A DNA stretch of 64,000 nucleotides from Luteipulveratus flavus (GTDB lineage Bacteria > Actinomycetota > Actinomycetes > Actinomycetales > Dermatophilaceae): contig NZ_JAROAV010000057.1 in the NCBI RefSeq assembly GCF_029439465.1, forward strand, positions 1-64,000. The letters run 5' to 3'. Positions 34,501-41,833 of the stretch are shown here, one piece after another. The first letter of the stretch is position 1. Each line of letters begins with the position of its first letter. The position numbers and the translations under genes are program-made. Below the pieces are notes generated by a model, which was given only the letters and a program-made list of their open reading frames with translations, had not been told where the DNA came from and did no database searches.

Positions 34501-35073
34501 ACCGCCGACGTACACCGTGTCGTTGGTCGCCACGATCGACTTGACGTTGTAGCCGACCTCCGGGGCGAAGGAGCTGATCAGGGCGCCGGTGGCGGTGTCG
34601 AACGCCGCGATCCGGCTGCGCCACACGCCGCCCACCGTCGTGAACGCGCCACCGACGTAGAGGCGCTTCTTGTCGGGCGAGAGCGCGAGTGCGTACACCT
34701 TGCTGTTCATCGACGGGTTGAACGGCAGCAGCTGACCGGTCGAGAGGCTGTACGCGAGCAGGTTGTTGCGGGACACCTCACTGGTGCCCGCGGCGGCGCC
34801 CGGCGGACGGGCCGTGGAGAACTCGCCGCCCGCGTACACGGTGTCGCCCGCGATCAGCTGGGTCCACACGACGCCGTTCCCGATCTGCGCGGTCGGGAGC
34901 GAGTCGGCCGTCACGGTCGAGGCCGACCGCTGCTGCACCGGCGGCAGCCCGGGCGACACGTCGGCCCGGGCCGGGGTCGCGAGGGTGACCGCGGTCGTCA
35001 GCACGAGCGCCAGCGTGGAGAGGAGCACCGCGACGCGCCGTGCTGCGCCGGGAAGAGGGTGGTGCGAGGACAT
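31531..35073 (-). CDS. Secreted multidomain protein: beta-propeller, FN3, LamG, two PKD, C-terminal domain
   Basis: A 1180-residue exported protein with a signal peptide ending at ARA (about 37). Domains in order: PQQ/delta-60-type repeat propeller (about 50-430, with blades like YVGGAFTTVGG), fibronectin type III (about 454-557), LamG/concanavalin-like (about 566-790), PKD1 (about 795-880), PKD2 (about 881-965) and a beta-sandwich (about 970-1180). There is no membrane anchor or sortase motif. The domains bind carbohydrate and protein, so it may be an exopolysaccharide-associated matrix or adhesion protein. It lies within the polysaccharide operon, between a lipoprotein and a glycosyltransferase. 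Confidence 0.85.
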   Translation of the reverse strand: MSSHHPLPGAARRVAVLLSTLALVLTTAVTLATPARADVSPGLPPVQQRSASTVTADSLPTAQIGNGVVWTQLIAGDTVYAGGEFSTARPPGAAAGTSEVSRNNLLAYSLSTGQLLPFNPSMNSKVYALALSPDKKRLYVGGAFTTVGGVWRSRIAAFDTATGALISSFAPEVGYNVKSIVATNDTVYVGGLFTSVAGNQRMHLAAFQASDGALLTWAPSTDLNVQAMSLTPDGSKLVLAGNFTTINGIRATGLGAVDARTGAVVPWKANQTLSNTGDTAGFLSMRTDGTYMYSTGWTYGPGDLEGTVAMNPADGSIAWIEDCHGDTYDVFPASSGTVYTVSHAHYCTNIGGYFESSPWDTNQRRALAFTREPTGTVAHDAVANQYTDFYGLPAPSMVNWFPTLDVGTFTGQTQAAWTVTGNDDYVVMGGEFPRVNLKGQQGLARFATKPAAPAKRPPSFSAGSFVPTLRGLTAGSVRVAFQANSDTDDLNLTYRIVRDGDTAHPVATFTAASTFWNRPSLGWTDTGLTPGSTHTYRVSATDGDGNTASGDTASITLPASAPTSAYARQVQDDGASLYWRFGEPSGTAVLDWAGVRDGLASSGMTRGAPGAISGDTDAAGRFGGTSTGLVASQAAVEAPQNFSVEAWVKTKTTRGGRIVGFGNRASGASTRADRFLSMDGSGRITLGMFPGSVKTVTTTGAYNDGGWHHLVGTVGADGMRLYVDGVQRGQLSTVVGGESYQGYWRVGGDTLSGWPNRPTSDYLQGDIDDVAVYPKVMTAPLVANHYNLGRSGTPAPNLPPTAAFTSSADYLAASFDASGSSDPDGSIASYAWDFGDGTAAGSGVSPQHTYAAAGSYPVKLTVTDNDGATTVLTRTVTVEKRPNTPPTASFTSAEQGLTSSFDAAGSSDPDGSIASYAWDFGDGTAAGSGVSPQHTYAQGGTYPVKLTVTDNDGGTATVTRSVTVVALVTFAKDEFGRTVTGGLGSADTGGTWTLSGGASLFGVDGSVGTVRMSGPGATAKAYLGSVSRQDQDITLDVSLDKVPVGANAYTSVVARRIGTSDYRAKVLWRPDGQVSLYLSRTVSGTETTLRNLTVPGLTFAAGQAATVRLQVSGTAPTTVQAKVWKAGTSEPTAWTATATDTTTELAGPGGLGVETYLGSTSTNAPIVASLDHLLARNPQP
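32185..32690 (-). repeat. Tandem PKD-domain DNA repeat, 258-bp period
   Basis: The two PKD-coding units are offset by exactly 258 bases (86 codons). They are almost identical at the DNA level in their middle part, for example the stretch at 32281-32380 against 32539-32638, where even third positions mostly agree. This indicates recent duplication or gene conversion. Confidence 0.85.
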
Positions 35074-35129
35074 CGATGACCGCCGTTCGGGCCGTGAACC
35101 AACGAGGAAGGAGATGAGCACCGCTGCCG

Positions 35130-35780
35130 TCACAGGGTGTTCGGGAAGGTGAGGAGGGACCGTGCGGTGGGGCTGACGACCAGGGTCGAGCCCTTGCGCG
35201 ATGCGGTCGGGATGACGAAGACGTACGTGCCGGACGCCCGGCCACCCACCGCCAGCCGGCCCCGGAAGGGCTGCGTCGGAGCGGTCGAGAGGGCCGACGC
35301 CGATGCACCCCGAGCGTCCCGCAGGTCGACGGTCACGGCGTCCAGGTCGAGCGGGCCGGCCGAACCGTTGGCGATGCGCAGCGTCACCCGGACCGCGTCG
35401 CCGGAGACCTCGCCCGGGACTCGGGCGGTGGCCTTCACCGAGGCGTGACCCGTGACCTCGACCGTCACGCCGGCGTCGGTCGCCGAGCGTGCACTCGCCT
35501 GCTGGGTCCGGACCGCGTGGGGCGCGACCGTCTGGTGGATGCTGCCGTGGGGCTGCTTCGCCAGGTCCTTCTTGCGCGGAGCGGGCGCCGTCGTCGGCTG
35601 CTCGGCTCCCCGGCCGGTGGGCGGTGCGCTGGTGTACGAGGCGGACGGGCCGGTCGCGGCCGCCTGGGGCGCGAGCGGCGTACGTGCGGACGTGGGCTCG
35701 GCGCTGCCGCTGCAGCCGGTCACGGAGAGCAGCGCCGCTGCGGACAGCAGCAGCGCGACGGGCCGGGACGTCGTCGGCAT
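35130..35780 (-). CDS. Surface lipoprotein of unknown function
   Basis: A 216-residue protein with lipobox LLSVTGC (about Cys 22), a long disordered Ala/Thr/Pro linker (about 25-95), and a C-terminal immunoglobulin-like beta domain (VTVEVTGHASVKATARVPG...). The domain resembles DUF4352-type telokin folds in general shape only. ATG 35780 has AAGGAG upstream and overlaps the sugar-transferase stop by one base (TGATG). It lies between the initiating transferase and the secreted multidomain protein, so a cell-wall or matrix role is plausible. Confidence 0.7.
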   Translation of the reverse strand: MPTTSRPVALLLSAAALLSVTGCSGSAEPTSARTPLAPQAAATGPSASYTSAPPTGRGAEQPTTAPAPRKKDLAKQPHGSIHQTVAPHAVRTQQASARSATDAGVTVEVTGHASVKATARVPGEVSGDAVRVTLRIANGSAGPLDLDAVTVDLRDARGASASALSTAPTQPFRGRLAVGGRASGTYVFVIPTASRKGSTLVVSPTARSLLTFPNTL

Positions 35781-37306
35781 CAGTACGCTCCTTCGCCGCG
35801 CAGCACCGCACGCGCGGTCCGCCACAGGATCTGCAGGTCGAGCATCATCGACCAGTTGTCGACGTAGCGCAGGTCGAGCCGCAGCGACTCGTCCCACGAC
35901 AGGTCGCTGCGCCCGCTGACCTGCCAGAGGCCGGTGAGCCCGGGCCGGACGCGCAGGCGCCGGATCGCGTCGGCCTCGTAGCCGGCGACCTCGTCCTGCA
36001 GCGGTGGTCGCGGGCCGACGAGGGACATGTCCCCGCGCAGCACGTTGACCAGCTGGGGCAGCTCGTCGAGGGAGTAGCGCCGCAGCAGCCGGCCGACGCG
36101 GGTGACCCGCGGGTCGTCGTGCCGCTTGTAGAGACGCCCGTTGCCGTGGTCGGCCTCGCTCCGGACGTCCGCCAGCCGCTGCTCGGCGTCGGCGACCATC
36201 GACCGCAGCTTGAGCATCCGGAACGGCCGGCCGCCCGCACCGACGCGGACCTGCCGGAAGAGCACCGGGCCGCGGCTGTCGAGGGCGACCGCCAGCGCGA
36301 GCACGAGCAGCAGCGGCGCGAGAAGGACCAGGAGCAGGAGGGCGGCGATTCGGTCGAACACGACCTTCCCGGCGAGCGCACCGCCCTGCACGGTGGGCCG
36401 CTCGACGTGGACGAGCGAGAGCGTCGAGGACGGCCGGATGGACAGGCGCGGACCGGCGACCTCCATGATCCCCGGGGAGACCATCAGCTCGACCTCACGC
36501 TCCTCCAGCGCCCAGGACAGCCGGCGCAGCCGGGTCGGGGTCAGGCCTGAAGGGTGGGCGACGACGACCACGTCGGCGCTGAGCTCGTCGACGACCCGCA
36601 CGGCGTCCTCCAGCGTGCCCCGACGCACGCCGTCGATGGCCGGCCCGGCGACCGTGGTGCACGCCGCGACCGGACGCAGACCGTGGCTCGCGTCGCGTCG
36701 CAGGTCCTGCACCAGGTCGTCGACCGCCTCGCCGGCACCGACGACGACCGCGCGCTGCATCGCGAACCCGCGGTGCCGGCGGCGGTGCAGCCGCTGGCGG
36801 AGCCAGTAGCGCAGGCCGAGCGAGACGAGCAGCACGACCGGGACGAACACCAGCAGGAACGTTCGTACGAGGTCGGTCCGGACCCCGCCGACGGTGAGGG
36901 TGAGGACGGCGACCGCGGCGAGCAGCCGGACGGTCGCGCGCGGCACCGCGCGCAGCTCCTCGGCGCCGACGCCGAGCAGCCGCCGCTCGTAGCCCCTGGC
37001 CTGGGCCATCGCCAGCAGCCACGCCAGCGGCGCGAGCGAGACCGCGGCCAGCGCACCGCCGGGCCCGACGGCGCCGGCTCCGGCGCTGAAGCGGACGACC
37101 GCGACAGCAGCGGCCGCGGCGAACAGGGCCGCCAGCACGTCGAGCTGGAGCGCGCGGCGCAGGTAGCCCGGCAGCCAGGAGGACCGGGAGCTCGTGCGGC
37201 CGGTGCGTTCGGCGTCACCCGCGACACTCGTCCGCGAGAACCTTCGCGCGACAGGAGAGTCCGGCCGGTCCGTCGCGGACGCCGGCGCCTGGCTCAGGTC
37301 GGTCAT
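35780..37306 (-). CDS. Initiating polyprenyl glycosylphosphotransferase (WbaP/CpsE type)
   Basis: A 508-residue protein. Four to five N-terminal membrane helices (about 50-175) and a CoA-binding-like soluble domain precede the bacterial sugar transferase domain (about 305-508). That domain has KVVFDRIAALLLL, LKLRSMVADAE, DELPQLVNVLRGDMSLVGPRP and GLTGLWQVSGRS. It moves a sugar-1-phosphate onto undecaprenyl phosphate, the first step of repeat-unit synthesis. It is the first gene of the left polysaccharide operon. A strong hairpin lies in its leader at 37354-37379. Confidence 0.93.
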   Translation of the reverse strand: MTDLSQAPASATDRPDSPVARRFSRTSVAGDAERTGRTSSRSSWLPGYLRRALQLDVLAALFAAAAAVAVVRFSAGAGAVGPGGALAAVSLAPLAWLLAMAQARGYERRLLGVGAEELRAVPRATVRLLAAVAVLTLTVGGVRTDLVRTFLLVFVPVVLLVSLGLRYWLRQRLHRRRHRGFAMQRAVVVGAGEAVDDLVQDLRRDASHGLRPVAACTTVAGPAIDGVRRGTLEDAVRVVDELSADVVVVAHPSGLTPTRLRRLSWALEEREVELMVSPGIMEVAGPRLSIRPSSTLSLVHVERPTVQGGALAGKVVFDRIAALLLLVLLAPLLLVLALAVALDSRGPVLFRQVRVGAGGRPFRMLKLRSMVADAEQRLADVRSEADHGNGRLYKRHDDPRVTRVGRLLRRYSLDELPQLVNVLRGDMSLVGPRPPLQDEVAGYEADAIRRLRVRPGLTGLWQVSGRSDLSWDESLRLDLRYVDNWSMMLDLQILWRTARAVLRGEGAY

Positions 37307-37353
37307 CGATGCCCCCCGCGTCGACCCGTCGCGCCCACTCGCGCGTACGCCGC

Positions 37354-37379
37354 GGAACGGCGGGTGCCCCCGCCGTTCC
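37354..37379 (-). promoter_or_regulatory. 11-bp perfect hairpin in the leader of the initiating transferase
   Basis: GGAACGGCGGG (37354-37364) and CCCGCCGTTCC (37369-37379) form an 11-bp stem with a 4-base loop, 48 bases upstream of the transferase ATG. On the reverse-strand mRNA it would be a stable 5' structure, possibly an attenuator or protein-binding site. Confidence 0.5.
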
Positions 37380-37523
37380 CTGCCGCTCCCCTACGTGGCA
37401 TGTGCTCTTTCCCCGGGCGCGAAGCGCGCACCACTTAAACCGCGCGCGTGGCGCGGAGCTCTCATGTGTCGGTCGACCTCGTCGTTCGGCGCCACACCCT
37501 CGACCGCTCGGGCTGCACGCTGA

Positions 37524-37568
37524 CACGACTGGACCGGCCGCGAGACTACCGCCACGGGCGGTGTCGTG
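37524..37568 (+). promoter_or_regulatory. Compound inverted repeat upstream of second BY-kinase
   Basis: ACCGCC-ACG-GGCGGT (37548-37562) is extended by CACGAC (37524-37529) pairing with GTCGTG (37563-37568). It lies about 190 bases before the BY-kinase start and could be an operator or leader structure. Confidence 0.35.
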
Positions 37569-37757
37569 CGGACCGATTGGGGACGATCGACCCAACCTGT
37601 GGACGAGGCTCGACCAGCGCGCCCGGCGGAAGAGCCGAGGAGGCCGTCCACCGGCCCCGGAAGTCGGTCAACCGGGCGTTCGCGGACCCGTCTTCCTTTA
37701 GCATGGGAAGCGTCGGTACTGGCCTTCAGCCCGCAGCGGGCGAAGACGAGCCGGGGG

Positions 37758-39617
37758 GTGAGGACGCTGACGTTCAAGCAGGTGATCCACGTGCTGTGGC
37801 AGCGTGCGCTGCTCATCGTGGCGTGCACGGTCCTGGCCGGCGGTGCCGCGGTCGCGTACATGCAGACGCGGCACGTGACGTACAGCTCGGCCGCGGTCGT
37901 CCGCGTGGCGGTCTCGATGAGCGGTGACCAGCGCGACCCGGGCCAGCCCTTCATCGACACCGGCCCTGCGGCGGTCACGTCGGAGACGTCGCTGCGCAAG
38001 GCTGCGCAGATCCTCGGCGTCTCTCAGCCCGCCTCCCTCACCAGCGTCGTCCAGGCGACCCCGGACCCGCAGAACCAGACGATGACCGTCGCGGCCGTGG
38101 GCGACACCCCGGCCCAGGCCCAGGAACGCGCGGGCGCACTGGCCCAGGGCTACGTCGCCGCACTGGCCGCGCAGCAGCAGAACAACATCAACAGCCTGCA
38201 GCGGCAGCAGAGCTCGCTGCGGACCCAGCTGGACTCGATCACCAAGAAGATGCGGGCGAACGGGGACCTGTCCGGCGACTCCTCGGACTCGGGCTCGGGC
38301 GGTACGACCTCCTCCGACCCGGCCCTCACCGCGCAGCTGAACGCCGTGGCGGCCTCGTACCAGACCATCTCTCAGCAGCTGTCGAACCTGTCGGTCGCCG
38401 GTGCGCCCGCCGCGGTCCAGCGCGCCCCCGGTGCGGGCGCGTCCACGGCGTCGAGCAGCACCCTCGTCCTGGCGAGCGCCCTGCTCGCCGGACTGATGGC
38501 CGGCTGCGGGCTCGCGCTGCTGCGCGACCAGTTCGACACCCGGCTGCGCGGCGGCGCACACATCGAGTCGCTGACCGGGGTGCCGATCCTCGCCCAGCTG
38601 GCGACCGAGTCCTCGGCCCGCGGCGAGCAGACCTCGCTCCCGGCGGAGCACCGTCGGCACACCCCGTTCCTCGAGGGCATCCGCGCCCTGCGCACGTCGG
38701 TCCAGGTGCAGACCAAGGACGTCCGCAGCCCGGTCGTCGTCATCACCAGCCCCGAGCCCGGGGACGGAAAGAGCTTCGTCTGCGCCAACCTCGCGATCGC
38801 GTGGGCGCGGACCGGCAAGCGCGTCCTCCTCGTCGAGGGAGACCTGCGCAAGCCGACCACGGCCGCCTACGTCGGCTGCACCGACCAGTCGCGCGGGCTC
38901 GCCACGCTCCTGCGAGCGGCGCTCGACGACCGACGCGAGGTGAACGAGCGCGATCTCGCCGACGTCGTCCAGCCCACGACCACGCTCGGGCTCAGCGTGC
39001 TGGCGGCGGGGTCCGTCGGCGCTCAGCCGGCGGACCTGCTCGCCAGCGACGCCCTCGGCGCCGCCCTGCAGCAGATGCGCGGGCTCGCGGACGTCGTCAT
39101 CGTCGACAGCCCACCGATCCTCGGCCTGGCCGACGGGCTCATCCTCGCCCGCGAGGCGGACGGCGTGGTCGTCGTCGCGTCCGCGCAGAGCACGAGGCAG
39201 AACGTCATCGCCGAGACGGTCAAGACGCTGCGGGACAACGACGCCCGCGTCCTCGGGGTCGCGCTGAACCACACGCAGCTGAAGTCGCTGAAGGGCTACA
39301 ACGCCTACTACAGCGGCGAGGACGACTGGAACGTCGAACCCGCGGCGTCCTCCGCCCCTCAGCCGCCTACCGCTCCGCAGGCGTCTACCGCTCCGGTGAC
39401 CGCTGCTCCGCCGTCGACGGCCCCCGTGACGGCCGCCCGCGTCGCGCCGCCCGCCGCTCCGCAGCCCGTCGAGCCGACGGCTCCCGCCGACGACGCGGTC
39501 ATCCCGGACGACCGCGTCACGCACGTGGACCTGCGCCCGATGCGCGGCCCGGGCCGCAGCGACGGGAGCAGCCGCGGTGGCGGGGGCAGCTACAACGGGG
39601 CGACGCGCGCCCGCTGA
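37758..39617 (+). CDS. Wzz chain-length regulator fused to BY-kinase (second copy)
   Basis: About 619 residues. Wzz domain with membrane helices at about 16-34 and 235-255, separated by a Gln-rich coiled region. BY-kinase with Walker A SPEPGDGKS (331-339), Walker A' VEGDLRKP (359-366) and Walker B VIVDSPP (447-453). A tyrosine cluster GYNAYYSG (513-520) is present, then a 90-residue Pro/Ala/Thr tail. The GTG at 37758 puts the first helix correctly, though its ribosome site is poor. Unlike the first copy, it has a proper Tyr cluster, so it is the likelier autophosphorylated regulator. Confidence 0.9.
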   Translation: MRTLTFKQVIHVLWQRALLIVACTVLAGGAAVAYMQTRHVTYSSAAVVRVAVSMSGDQRDPGQPFIDTGPAAVTSETSLRKAAQILGVSQPASLTSVVQATPDPQNQTMTVAAVGDTPAQAQERAGALAQGYVAALAAQQQNNINSLQRQQSSLRTQLDSITKKMRANGDLSGDSSDSGSGGTTSSDPALTAQLNAVAASYQTISQQLSNLSVAGAPAAVQRAPGAGASTASSSTLVLASALLAGLMAGCGLALLRDQFDTRLRGGAHIESLTGVPILAQLATESSARGEQTSLPAEHRRHTPFLEGIRALRTSVQVQTKDVRSPVVVITSPEPGDGKSFVCANLAIAWARTGKRVLLVEGDLRKPTTAAYVGCTDQSRGLATLLRAALDDRREVNERDLADVVQPTTTLGLSVLAAGSVGAQPADLLASDALGAALQQMRGLADVVIVDSPPILGLADGLILAREADGVVVVASAQSTRQNVIAETVKTLRDNDARVLGVALNHTQLKSLKGYNAYYSGEDDWNVEPAASSAPQPPTAPQASTAPVTAAPPSTAPVTAARVAPPAAPQPVEPTAPADDAVIPDDRVTHVDLRPMRGPGRSDGSSRGGGGSYNGATRAR

Positions 39618-39645
39618 GCCGAGCCCTCCGGCGCCCGGCCAGGGC

Positions 39646-39687
39646 GCGCACGTCAGGCCGCGCATGCCAGGCCGCGTACGTCAGGTC
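39646..39687. repeat. 14-bp tandem repeat, three copies, over a stop codon
   Basis: GCGCACGTCAGGCC, GCGCATGCCAGGCC and GCGTACGTCAGGTC follow each other from 39646 to 39687. The third copy contains the stop codon (TCA, 39681-39683) of the reverse-strand glycosyltransferase, and the other two lie just beyond it. Confidence 0.75.
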
Positions 39688-40808
39688 GCGGCGCCGAGCC
39701 GCTCCAGCACGGTGGCCATCGCGGCGACGCGGTCCTCCCAGGTCGGGACGGTCACCGGCCACGACCGGCGCGAGGCCGCTCCGGTGAGACCCGCCACCGC
39801 CGAGGCGAACTCGGGTCCGCTCGCCACCGTGACCCCCTGCCGTCCCGCGAGCTCGCGGAACCCCGCCACCGGCGTCGCCACCAGCGGACGACCGACCGCG
39901 CGGTACTCGTACAGCTTGATCGGGTCGAGGCTGTCGGTGAAGTCGTCGACGACATGCGGGACGAGCAGGGCGTGCGCGTGCTGCAGGTACGCGGGCACCT
40001 GGTCGCGAGGCCGCGCGCCGAGGAGCCGGACGACCGGATCGGCCTGCAGCCGGTGGGTGTTCGCGGCGGACAGGGCGTTGGGCCCGACCAGGACGAGCCG
40101 CGCTCGCGAGGAGGCGGACCGCAGCGCCTGCGCGGTCTGCAGGACCAGGTCGACGTCGAGGCGGTCCTCGTGCAGGGTGCCGACGTAGAGCGCGTACGGC
40201 ACACCGTCGACGTCCGCCGGACGACGGGCGGCGCGGCGGTAGGTCTCCGCGTCGACGGCGTTCGGGATCAGGGTGACCGGGCGTACGGCGCCCTTGGTGC
40301 GTTCCAGCGCGGGTGAGCAGACCACGACCTCGGCGCAGTGCTCCATCAGCAGCCCCTCGCACTCGGCCAGTCGCGCCTGGGTACGGGGGTCGCGGTGGGC
40401 GAGCAGCCAGTCGTCGGTGATGTCGTACAGCGACCGCCACCCGGTCTCGACGGCGAGCGGCGCCCAGCCGGGGTCGTTGACCCACAGCAGCGGGTCGGTG
40501 AAGCCGGCTCGGCGGGCCGCTCGCCGGGCGCCGGCGACGAGCCGCTGATCGACGAAGGCTCCGGCGGCGCGCGGGAGCCACTTCGTCGGCTGGAACAGCG
40601 CGAGCCGCTCCACCACGCCCTGGGCGCGCAGCCCCGCCCCCGCCCGGGGGCGACGACGCGAGACCACCTCGTACGCCGGGTCGGCGGACGGCTCCACGAA
40701 CAGCACCCGCAGCGTGGGGTCGCGGCGCAGGAGTCCGTCGACGAGGTGCTGGTTGCGCCGCCAGACGTCGTCCCAGGCCTCCAGCGAGCAGACCACCAGG
40801 TCGGTCAT
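39681..40808 (-). CDS. GT4-like glycosyltransferase
   Basis: A 375-residue GT-B protein beginning LVVCSLEAWDDVWRRNQHL, a style seen in family members acting on surface glycans. The donor domain has LYVGTLHEDRLDVDLVL and the motif DSLDPIKLYEYRAVGRPLVA. It is the last of three coupled reverse-strand glycosyltransferase genes (43797 to 39681) with 4-base overlaps. Sugar specificity unknown. Confidence 0.82.
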   Translation of the reverse strand: MTDLVVCSLEAWDDVWRRNQHLVDGLLRRDPTLRVLFVEPSADPAYEVVSRRRPRAGAGLRAQGVVERLALFQPTKWLPRAAGAFVDQRLVAGARRAARRAGFTDPLLWVNDPGWAPLAVETGWRSLYDITDDWLLAHRDPRTQARLAECEGLLMEHCAEVVVCSPALERTKGAVRPVTLIPNAVDAETYRRAARRPADVDGVPYALYVGTLHEDRLDVDLVLQTAQALRSASSRARLVLVGPNALSAANTHRLQADPVVRLLGARPRDQVPAYLQHAHALLVPHVVDDFTDSLDPIKLYEYRAVGRPLVATPVAGFRELAGRQGVTVASGPEFASAVAGLTGAASRRSWPVTVPTWEDRVAAMATVLERLGAAT

Positions 40809-41833
40809 GCCAGCACCTGCTGGTAGGCACGGAGGGTCTCCTGCGCCTGGCGACGCACGGTGAACGCGGCCTGCTGGTGCCGCTGCAGGAGGTCGCCGTC
40901 GCGCTCCCGCCGGGCCAGGTCGGACGCACGCTCGCGCAGGAGCCGGCCGGCGGTCTCGGCGTCGCCCGGCGCGAAGAGGTTGTCGGGAGTGACCGCGCCG
41001 ACCGTCTCGTCATGACCTCCCGAGGCGGACGCGACCACCGGCAGGCCGGCGGCCATCGCCTCCAGCACCGCCAGTCCGAGGCCCTCGCGCGGCGTCGGCG
41101 CGAGCAGGATGCCGCCACCGCGCATCAGCTCGGCCACGTCGTCGCGCGCGCCGAGCAGCTCGACGGTGTCACCCAGCCCGCGGTCGGCGACGTCCTTCTC
41201 GATGCTCGCGCGCTCGCTGCCCTCGCCCGCGAGCCGCAGCCGCCAGCCCTGCTCGGCGAGGCCGCTGCGCGCCCACGCGTCGACCGCCGTACGGGTGGAC
41301 TTCTCCGGCTCGAGTCGCTGCACGACGAGCACAGTACGGTCCCGCTCGGCGGCCGGCACCCGGCTCTCCTGCACCGGGACGCCGGGGTGGACGGTCCAGG
41401 TCGCGCCGCCGGACTCCCGGGCGACGTAGTCGGAGATCGCGAGCTGGCCGGCGAGGCGGCCCTCGATGCGCCGGCCGACCCAGCGGGCCGCCGCGCTCGA
41501 CCCTCGGCCGGCGGCGAAGTGGCGGGTCGCGACGACCGGCGCCCGGTGCACCGTGCGGGTCGCCACGGCGACGAGCTCGGCCTCGGTCATGTGCGCGTGG
41601 ACCAGCGACAGACGGCCCAGCCTGGCGAGCCAGCGGGCGGCCTCGCCGCGGCTGCTGGCGGGGAACCAGGCGACACCTGCGGGATCGAGGGTCGCTCGCA
41701 TCCGCGGACCGTCACCACCGATCACCACCACCTCGCAGCCGAGCCGGGCGAGCTCGGGCGCGAGGACGGCGATGTGGCGCTCCACGCCCGCGAACCCGTC
41801 GCTGCACACGACGTGCACGATCCGGAGCGTCAC
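40805..41833 (-). CDS. GT4-family glycosyltransferase
   Basis: A 342-residue GT-B enzyme starting RIVHVVCSDGFAGVERHIA, where the G-GVE loop binds the acceptor. The donor site has VVQRLEPEKSTRTAV and E-x7-E in PREGLGLAVLEAMAAG. GTG 41833 overlaps the upstream fusion gene by 4 bases, so the longer upstream extension of the frame is rejected. It belongs to the three-gene unit at 39681-43797. Confidence 0.86.
   Translation of the reverse strand: MTLRIVHVVCSDGFAGVERHIAVLAPELARLGCEVVVIGGDGPRMRATLDPAGVAWFPASSRGEAARWLARLGRLSLVHAHMTEAELVAVATRTVHRAPVVATRHFAAGRGSSAAARWVGRRIEGRLAGQLAISDYVARESGGATWTVHPGVPVQESRVPAAERDRTVLVVQRLEPEKSTRTAVDAWARSGLAEQGWRLRLAGEGSERASIEKDVADRGLGDTVELLGARDDVAELMRGGGILLAPTPREGLGLAVLEAMAAGLPVVASASGGHDETVGAVTPDNLFAPGDAETAGRLLRERASDLARRERDGDLLQRHQQAAFTVRRQAQETLRAYQQVLA

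Larger units (their letters stand above)
37307..37757. other. Divergent regulatory region of two polysaccharide operons
   Basis: 451 bases separate the initiating transferase (reverse) from the second Wzz/BY-kinase gene (forward). No gene seen. It contains several hairpins listed separately, CCGCGC/GCGCGG (37440-37456), an AT-rich CTTAAAC, and TTTAGCAT (about 37698), which could be a forward -10. Both operons are presumably started from here. Confidence 0.55.

Noticed and set aside
31558-35079. A 1173-codon open frame antisense to the secreted multidomain gene
   Set aside because: It is Arg/Val/Gly-biased with no domain, and is the expected mirror frame in high-GC DNA. The opposite strand encodes clear domains and a signal peptide.
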